Source: Pseudoneurospora amorphoporcata
Lineage: Eukaryota > Ascomycota > Sordariomycetes > Sordariales > Sordariaceae
Direction: 5' to 3'
DNA length: 64,000 nt
NCBI GenBank assembly: GCA_033297205.1
Contig: MU859083.1
Span: forward strand, 62,001-126,000
Position numbers and translations under genes: made by a program. Below, one piece after another: positions 56,815 to 64,000 of this stretch (positions are counted from its first letter, which is position 1; each line of letters starts with the position of its first letter). Under the pieces are notes generated by a model. It was not told where the DNA came from, ran no database searches, and saw nothing but the letters and a program-made list of their open reading frames with translations.

Positions 56815-57972
56815 GATGGTTATCGATATATCTGGATTGATTCCCGTCCTTAAGGTATGCGTCATGCAAGACTCTGACAGTGATTGGCACAGGGAGGCCC
56901 TTACGATGAGCAGTGTTTATGGCAAATTCGTTGTATAAAATTGCTGCTTTGGGAGTCGATGGAGCCGGCAACTAATTTGTGCAAAGGAGCCCGCGTCAGG
57001 TATTTCCATGCAACATCACGCCACGGAAGAGAAAGGGTCCACCTCTACGCCGGTCTATGTACAGCCTGGAATAGATGCGCCGCTCTTGAGGCGAGGCTGG
57101 GTTATGCAAGAAAGACTCCCTTTCTCCGCGGGTCACTTCAGTTACACAGGAGCCAGGCCGAACAAACTGGTCTGGGAATGCTGTTCCCGGACGGACGGCT
57201 TCGGAGGCTCTAGGTACCGAGCTTGACCGGAAAGGCACGTTTAACTGACCAAATATACATACCGATCGTTGGACGTTTCCCCCTCAGTTGCCTTGAATTT
57301 GCACAAAGTCCGACTTGGAGTTCCTCTGGGGCCATGCCATGGGCCATATGATGCCGCAAGATTTGCCATTCGGGGAGGCAAGACCGACCCTAAAGGTGCC
57401 GGCATTTGCCCGAGCCTGATGTGGTTGAAAGTGGTCAGCTCAGATATTATTGCCGCACCGAATTGACCTACGAGTCCCCGCCGACAGGCCCATGGCTGTT
57501 TTTCGAGTGGTCCAGGCTATGGGACACAGGAAAAGACTCACCTACGTGGCTGGAACATGGAAGGAAATCTGGCCCGTGGAGGGTCATACGCCAAACAGGA
57601 ACTGATGAATCTTTCGGGACGGAAAATTCCTTTGTGGTCCTGGGCTGCTAGAAGAGCAAACAAGGGAGGTAAATAAGATCTTCCTTAATGTTGTGGGACT
57701 GATCCTGAAGCTGGAGGAGGGCGTACATGGTCGGGATGGGCGGCCTTGTTACAGACGCGTGGGATTCTTCCTGAAGTTTACATGTATTGTGCCCCCCTGA
57801 TCATGATGATATCCAGTCTGGGAGGAGGAAACTATGTGTCTCTCTGTTGATGACCCACGGAGATAAATACAGGGTACGAGATCGGAGAGTGGTCAAGGTG
57901 ACTGGTCTGAGGGAGTGCGAGACTTATCGTGAGTTTGGATGGATGGGACATGCTGTTCTGACGTTAGAATAG
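56815..57972 (+). pseudogene. HET-domain gene remnant, 5'-truncated (copy B)
   Basis: A second, separate HET remnant in the same orientation. It starts in the middle of the family, with a decayed GYRYIWIDS equivalent near 56818-56840, then QDSDSDWHREALTMSSVYG (TAA at 56936-56938) and KIAALGVDGAGN-like sequence in another frame. Next comes LLRRGWVMQERLPFSAGHF with NKLVWECC (57080-57190), which is the part broken by a stop in copy A. C-terminal blocks at about 57480-57640 and 57690-57780 (GLILKLEEG, CYRRVGFF) complete the family order. The N-terminal third with the SHCWG signature is absent. Because copy A already contains the same central and C-terminal parts, this is a paralogous fragment and not the tail of copy A. 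Confidence 0.8.
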
Positions 57973-58549
57973 AACCTTTGATGGCTGTCTTTTCTCTTTC
58001 GTGTGTGTTAGTTAGGTTTTGTTAGTGCATTGTAAGACTCTCGCCCAACTACTGCACGATTCCTAACTGATATTACCGCGCTGGGATACTATGAATAGTT
58101 GTGCGCTTCCTGCAATAAGGCCGCCTTACTCGTTGACCATAAATGCCATATTCCGTAATTTTTTACTTTCTCACTCCTCCTTATTGTCTTCCATTACTTT
58201 TCTTTTTACTGACATCGCGTTCATATCGTCGTTAACTGTCGTTCCTCTCAAGCGCACTGCGCCTACCGCAACCAATGATTGGTCGTCTGCGCTTGCACCT
58301 GTGGACCACACAGTGGGTCCAAAACGCAACGACATCATCCGGTCGAGGGACGTGCTTCAGTCCAGTGTGTCCAGGTCCCGGTCTCCATTCTCCATCACAC
58401 TGACTGCATCGCCATCGAATAACAACAACAACAATAACATCAAGAGATCACAACGACGACGAGATAAATCGATGGCCTAGTTGTCGCATTCGATTCGGAC
58501 GCACAATCAACAAGACACTTTCGAGTAAAACGATTGGAGAAGCGCCAAG
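57973..58549. other. Upstream region of V-ATPase subunit f gene
   Basis: Contains an open frame at 58091-58480 starting with ATG (129 residues, with an Asn run from AAC repeats) but no domain; it most likely lies in the promoter or leader of the following gene. Confidence 0.5.
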
Positions 58550-59199
58550 ATGAAGCCTATTGTGGGAGCCATGCAGGCTTGGAGCTGGTAAGCAACCCGT
58601 TCCCATTCATCGACTTCTACAACGCCAGTCACACTCCCATTTCCATCTTCCGTCGAATCGCATCAGCGACGACGCGCTGGGGCTATACGCGCAGTTCTCG
58701 GTCACCATGTCAAACCACATCAGATCATCACGCCATAATCTCTACAAAGTAATGACAAAGCGCTAACCACGCCGCGAAAACAGCACCGTCATCTCCGCCT
58801 TCGCGATAATCATCCTCGGCACCCTGGGCCTTCTCTTCAACAAGAACCATCCGGAGCTCGTGGGCGGCGTGGAAGATCCGCAAGACGGCAAGGCGGTGGC
58901 GGCGACGGCTGGAACTGCTATTGTCATTTATGCGGTAGGTTTACTTGTCCCCCAACTCTTGTTGTTGTTGATTGCTGGGGTCTTGGCGCAAGGCCGAGAC
59001 TGGGAGGACAGATATATAACATGGCCCGGGGAGATGAGATGAGACGAGACAAGAAGAGACAAGACAGGACGCAGGAGATAACATACAAAGAGCTGTGCTA
59101 ACATGTGTTGGGATGCGACGACAGGCCTTTCTCGTCTTCTGCGGTTTCCAAGGGTGGTTGCATATGCGAGAGAGTAGGAAGGGGGCTATTGCGCTATAG
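58550..59199 (+). CDS. V-type ATPase V0 subunit f (RNase K-like), 87 aa
   Basis: A small gene in three exons, 58550-58587, 58784-58934 and 59125-59199, none long enough to stand out as a frame. The 87-residue product matches the yeast V0 subunit f (YPR170W-B), a member of the RNase kappa-like family found in the membrane sector of the vacuolar proton pump. Shared features are the MKPIV start, AWSCTVISAFAIIILG leading the first membrane helix (about 14-31), the LFNKNHPELVGG loop, EDPQDGKAVAAT, and a second helix with YAAFLVFCGFQGWL (62-75). The Cys codon at residue 13 is split by intron 1 and its restoration supports the junction. GT-AG borders and a CGCTAAC branch site are present in intron 1. 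Intron 1 is 196 bases and intron 2 is 190, long against the coding length. It lies just downstream of the HET remnants in the same direction. Confidence 0.85.
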
Positions 59200-60596
59200 G
59201 TGCTTCGATATCACGACGACGATTACCTTGAACGTACACGGCAGCGACACGGCTACAAAACCGCAACAAGACGGCAGGAGGGCAATGGGAATACACTGCA
59301 GCAAGCAAGCAAGCAAGCAAGCAAGCATTACTAGACTTTGCGACGCGACGCTTTAGGAGAGGAGGTTTTATGGGACAGCACACAATGATACGGCGTTTTG
59401 GGACCTTATTTTTGTTTCACCAGATGGATGTTTGAAGAACGGAGGAAGAGGGGTTTACGGACGCATGGTGGATGGCTACGGTGACCATAATACACCCAAG
59501 GGCTGGTGCTCACAGGACAATATCTCGGTTCTCGTCGAGCGTTGGCCACCGGCATCATGGCGCCAGGAGATAATCGATCGATTGCTGGGCTGGCAGAGTC
59601 GTCTCCACGATGATGTGAGGCTCGTCGTCCACCAAAGTGATTGGCTAGATGAGGATAGTCGAGCTGGTTTCCACGCGTTCCACGGCGTCTTAGGGATCAA
59701 GAATTCATGATTGTCATCTGCAGTCAGACTGCGTTTCGTTTCCTCTGTCATTCATTCCATTGCCTGTTTCGATGCCGCATTTCGAGGAGCCTCTTGGCGG
59801 TACCATACTAAGGGTCCTGAAGGGTTCTGCAGACACTTGGCGCAACCTGGCGTGACTGAACAACCAGACACGACAGGCCCGTGAGAATATCAGCTTGGTC
59901 CTCTTTCGTCAGAATCGACAGGTCTGATCAGTTGCAGGAGAAATGTCGATACGTATGTTTTCTTTGCTGCATAAATGTGCATACCTAGCTAATGCCTGCC
60001 TGATACACACGGGACGGCGGGATGAATTAGGCAGCAGGAGTGGGTCCGCCGCGATAGCTCAACCAATGCCGACGAGTTCCCCGCAAAAGGTTTCTCGTTT
60101 TGAGATGGAAGCCATTGAAGATTCCAGGCAACACCAGGCATCACATCCACCATTATCCAGGCCATTTACACGAGTCCACATGATGTCGCGCCAGATCCGC
60201 GAGATTCGCCATGGGTTCGCGGTTAATCTAGGTTTGTTGACCTGGGTTGTCCAGGCAGCACACCCCCTGGCGACTTCCCTCTTGGGATAGCTTGTCCCTA
60301 GCAATCAAGTCGGATGGAAAGCGCCATCGTCGTCAGGCGTTGAGGGGCAGCGGGAAGGAAGGTGCATTCGATACTAGAGTCCATGAAGTCGGCCTACCGG
60401 GAGGTACCTGCCTCAACAGAGTAAGTACTGACGGACAGCCAATTTTATAAAATGAAGAATGGTCCGCTCTTCTTTTTCCATCAGTCTGATCCGTTCTCTA
60501 CATCATCCCATCCTCATCATCCTTATTCTTTACGGTCTTTGACACAGTTAAGTCAACATCTCTCTGTGTTCAACATCAACAAGACACTTCAACAAC
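59200..60596. other. Spacer between V-ATPase subunit f and ankyrin gene
   Basis: 3' region of the subunit f gene and the promoter of the ankyrin gene. A frame at 59432-59710 begins at TTG and has no domain. An AAGC tetramer run lies at about 59303-59326. No gene seen. Confidence 0.55.
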
Positions 60597-63500
60597 ATGG
60601 CGACATCAATCTTCCCCCAGCTGCCAGTCCCTCACAATGACTTGGTCAAGCACATCGCTAACCACCCAGAGACCCCCATGGTCGAGCTCCTCCAGCCTTA
60701 TCGTGACTATGAGGCTCGTCTTCGTCAGGCCTATGCTCAAGAGCCGGACTCTGAGCTGCTCAAGGACCCCTACGTCAACGTCCTGCCTCTCTTCACAGAC
60801 AACACCTCCGACATCAAGATGCGAGCCCGCAACATTGACACCGAGTCCGAAGAGGAGAAGGCACGCTACATCATGCCCCTTCCCAAAGACATGCGCCGTC
60901 CAGACCAGTCCCCCGCTGTTGTTCAGTCCCACCACGAGTTCCGGAAAAACTTCAACATCTTTTCCGAGTCTTCTCTCGTCGAGTTGAACTGGGACAATGT
61001 CGTTGCGGCCGGCTCCTCCGTTGTCAACTGCATCTTGCCTGTTCCCAACAAGTACAGCGTCTCCAAGAGGTTGATGCGCGAGTTCTACCATGAAAAGTTC
61101 GCTCCCGCTTCTGATGTCGATCTGTTCTTGTATGGCCTGACCGAGGAGCAGGCGATTGAGAAGATCGAGGAGATTGAGAGTTCGGTGAGGGATGCGCTGC
61201 TTTGCGAGACTACCACGGTCAGGACCAAGCATGCTGTTACTATTTGTGAGTTTTCCCCCTTGTTGATGTGCTGTTTGTGGAATGAGAAACTTACCCCAGT
61301 TCAGGCAGCCAATATCCCACCAGACACATTCAGATCGTTCTTCGCATCTACAAGTCGGTGTCCGAAATCCTCACCGGCTTCGACATTGACTGCTCCGGCG
61401 CTGCATATGATGGCAAGCAGGTCTATTGCACCCCTCGCGCTCTGCAGTCTTACATGACTCAGATAAACCACATCGACCTCACTCGCCGCAGTCCCTCGTA
61501 TGAGAACCGCCTTTCCAAGTACAGCCGCAGAGGCTTCGAGGTCTACTGGCCGGAACTTGACCGTTCTCGCATTGATCCTACCATCTTCGAGCGGAGTTTT
61601 ATGAGAACTCTTGGTCTCGCAAGGCTTCTTGTGCTGGAAAGACTGCCAACCGCCAAGGCTAGAGACAACTATGTCGACCAGCGCCGCCAGGAGAGAGGTC
61701 GCCCTGCTCTTAACCGCTTCATGCGCAAGAATTTCCGGGCTATGGGTGGAAACATCAAGGACGATTATGACGACGAGATTGCCGATTGGGTCGACGAGGA
61801 GGAGGTGTCCAACTACCACACTTTCACCATCCCTTATGGCCCCAAGTTCCACGCCAAGAAGATCGAGAAGCTTTGCTACACCAGGGATCTCTTGCTCAAT
61901 GCCGAGTGGAACCAGCGCGATGATCGGACCGTGTACTTGCACCGTCATCCTGCCTTTGTAAGTCTTTCCGAATGGAGACCCTGGTTGTGCTTTGCTGACA
62001 ATTTCTTAGTTTGGCCGCTTCAAAGACGTTGTTGAAGACTGCTGCGGATACTGCCCGGTTCCCCAGACCGATGAAGAGAAAGATATCGCCGAAGAGGAGG
62101 CTAAGATCTACGTCTCTGGCAGAATTTCCTTCATCAAGGACGACCCCGGAAGACAGCAGATTGGCTCCTTCAACCCTTTGACCGATGATGACTGGACGGA
62201 AATGGCCTATATCGGCAACACTGCCAGGCTCTGCCAGGCCATTGTCGATGAGGACGTTGAGCACGTCCAAGACTGGCTTTCTCAGGAGGGCGCCGATCCC
62301 AACACCAGGGACCACACTGGCAGGACTCCCCTTCATCTTGCTGTCCTGTCCTCTTCGCCGGAAGTGGTTCGTGCTCTCATCGAGGCTGGTGCCCGCCTTA
62401 CTGCGCGTCTCGCGGACGGCAGAACCGCACTCCACCTCGCCGCTTCTCGCGGTGATCTGGAGATTATCAAGATCCTCATGAACAAGAGCAACACCAACGA
62501 GGAAGAGTTTGAGGAGCTGGAAGATCAACGTCGCAAGGCCAGGGCTGCACTTCGGGAGCAAAAGACGGAGAAGATGGATGTCGACCAAGAAAATGAGGAC
62601 GACTCGGAAGACATCGAAATGATCGAAGCGGACGACGCCGAGTCTGATGCCGCTGGCGACAAGATGAGCATTGCGACAGGCTCATTTGTCAAGGTCGACA
62701 AGACTCCCGAAACGCCAGCTCCTGATGGCACCCTCCCAGCCGAAGATGAGGAAGGCCCTGACTTCTACGACGTGAATCAAGTTGCGTGGGATATTCCGTG
62801 CTCGGCATTGCACTTTGCCATTCTAGAGGGACACGATGAGGTTGTCAAGCTTCTGTGTCAAGAGTATGGAGCCGATGTCTTGCTGCCCGTCAAGTTTCTT
62901 CAGGACAAAAACAAGGCCCTCCTGACACTGGTTCTCGTCATGGCCCTTCCCATCGAAAAGGCAAAGTCCATGGCGCAGACGCTTCTCAGCCTTGGTGCTA
63001 CGGTCGCCCAGGCGGACATGAACAGTTGCACTGTGTTCAACCGCTACGTGGAGCGGAATGCCAGGACGCTCCTGGACCTGGCCTATGAGCTTGACAAGGC
63101 AGGCTACAAGACCGCAATTAACCACGTCTTGTGCAATCAATGGGCCCAAAGCGATACACCATTGCTAACCGCAATCAAGGAAGGCAACCTGGGTATGGTT
63201 GTGAAGCTCCTTGACACGGGCGCTGTGCCGGAGATCGACTTTGAGACCTGGCTCAAGAGCGCCAGACAATCGGCCATGGAGAGCCGTCTCAGCGACTTTG
63301 AGAGCAACAAGAAATTGTTCCAACAAAATCTTGATCGCCCCTTGATTGCTGCCTTACAGTCCAAGGAGCCTAGCATTGCGCTTGAACTTCTGGAACGGGG
63401 GTGCGATCCGAATACCCTCCATCCCGACTCAGCACGGGCTTTGGAGTACACTTGCAGGTTTCGATGGAAGGGAATAACTGCCCTTGACATGGTGCGGTCG

Positions 63501-64000
63501 CAGTTAAGGGCCCTTCGAAAATACAAAGGAGAAAATACAAAACTCGAGGAGCCCCAGAAGCGCCTAGGACTGGACACTTATCTTGAGCGATTCAAGGAAG
63601 GTACCTACCAACACTGGGCGGTATCCGGCGCAGTCAAGGTTGCGAAATGGGGAGAGAAGAGGGAGTGGAAGGAGTACGAAAAAGGTCTCGAATGTCTTGC
63701 CAGAACGGAGGGTATTCCTGAGAAGGAGCAGGCAATCCGGGACGCGATTGCGACGCTGGAGAAGATCGAGCAGAGCATCATCTCCAAGAGCGGCAAGACA
63801 TTCAAGGAGCTCTATCCAGACCGCAAGGAGGACGGTAATGATGACACCAGCAGCAGTCACAATGAGTATTATGGTTTTCATCATAACAGAGACGCCTCCA
63901 AGAAGGAGCCGTATCACTATGACTTCGTTTTCACCGGTGTTCCAGATATGACTGAGACAAAGCAGGCTGCCTATATGGAGCTTTTTGAGGCCGTATGGAA
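60597..64000 (+). CDS. Large ankyrin-repeat protein, 3' end beyond window
   Basis: Exons 60597-61245, 61305-61957 and 62010 to past 64000 give 1,097 visible residues with no stop. Intron 1 (59 bases) splits a Cys codon; intron 2 (52 bases) is phase 0. The first 300 residues form a conserved-looking domain with AAGSSVVNCILPVP and SDVDLFLYGLTEEQAIEKI, the latter resembling the GS...DVD pattern of nucleotidyltransferase-like folds, then RHIQIVLRIYKSVSEIL and a cysteine-containing AYDGKQVYCTPRAL. Ankyrin repeats are clear from about residue 515: DPNTRDHTGRTPLHLAV and RLADGRTALHLAASRGDLEI. An acidic spacer (EENDDSEDIEMIEADDAES-like) interrupts, then degenerate repeats follow with SALHFAILEGHDEVVKLL, TPLLTAIKEGNLGMVVKLL and RPLIAALQSKEPSIALELL. 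Such proteins are scaffolds; the partner is unknown. An enzymatic role for the N-terminal domain is speculation. Confidence 0.88.

Noticed and set aside
58091..58480. 129-residue plus-strand frame with an Asn run
   Set aside because: No domain; position directly before the V-ATPase subunit f gene suggests promoter or leader.

Overview
The window is nuclear DNA of a filamentous ascomycete, most likely Sordariales of the Neurospora/Sordaria group. This rests on short introns (about 50-230 bp) with GTRNGT-type donors and CTAAC-like branch sites, long serine-, glutamine- and proline-rich protein tails, wide gene spacing full of short tandem repeats, and an SGS1/BLM-type RecQ gene that matches Neurospora qde-3. 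The species cannot be fixed from sequence alone.

Layout. 1.3-2.4 kb (+): FAD synthase. 4.1-6.1 kb (-): RBR-type ubiquitin ligase with a histidine-rich tail. 7.2-8.6 kb (-): DUF1275/YoaK-like membrane protein. 11.3-12.6 kb (-): cystathionine gamma-lyase, whose upstream region has three near-consensus CYS3-type sites. 15.0-16.6 kb (+): Zn2Cys6 transcription factor. 17.97-18.24 kb: a non-autonomous inverted-repeat element (MITE). 19.4-23.1 kb (-): KAR9-like spindle/nuclear positioning protein. 26.4-28.3 kb (+): 615-residue protein of unknown function. 28.5-29.6 kb: a dense block of unrelated tandem repeats containing a 97-base assembly gap. 30.3-37.2 kb (-): RecQ helicase QDE-3. 40.5-45.1 kb (-): DUF1765 protein. 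50.6 kb (+): tRNA-Asn. 52.4-53.6 kb (+): RPF2. 54.1-58.0 kb (+): two adjacent decayed HET-domain genes. 58.55-59.2 kb (+): a three-exon microgene for V-ATPase V0 subunit f. 60.6 kb to the right edge (+): an ankyrin-repeat protein, incomplete.

The genes are independently transcribed housekeeping and regulatory units; no operon-like or biosynthetic cluster is evident. The parts that stand out are the HET remnants (broken allorecognition-type genes), the MITE, the repeat block, the small V-ATPase gene hidden by its introns, and the possible sulfur-control sites upstream of the cystathionine gamma-lyase gene. I found no convincing new multi-gene system. Exon coordinates were worked out by hand from splice signals and reading-frame closure, with no transcript evidence.
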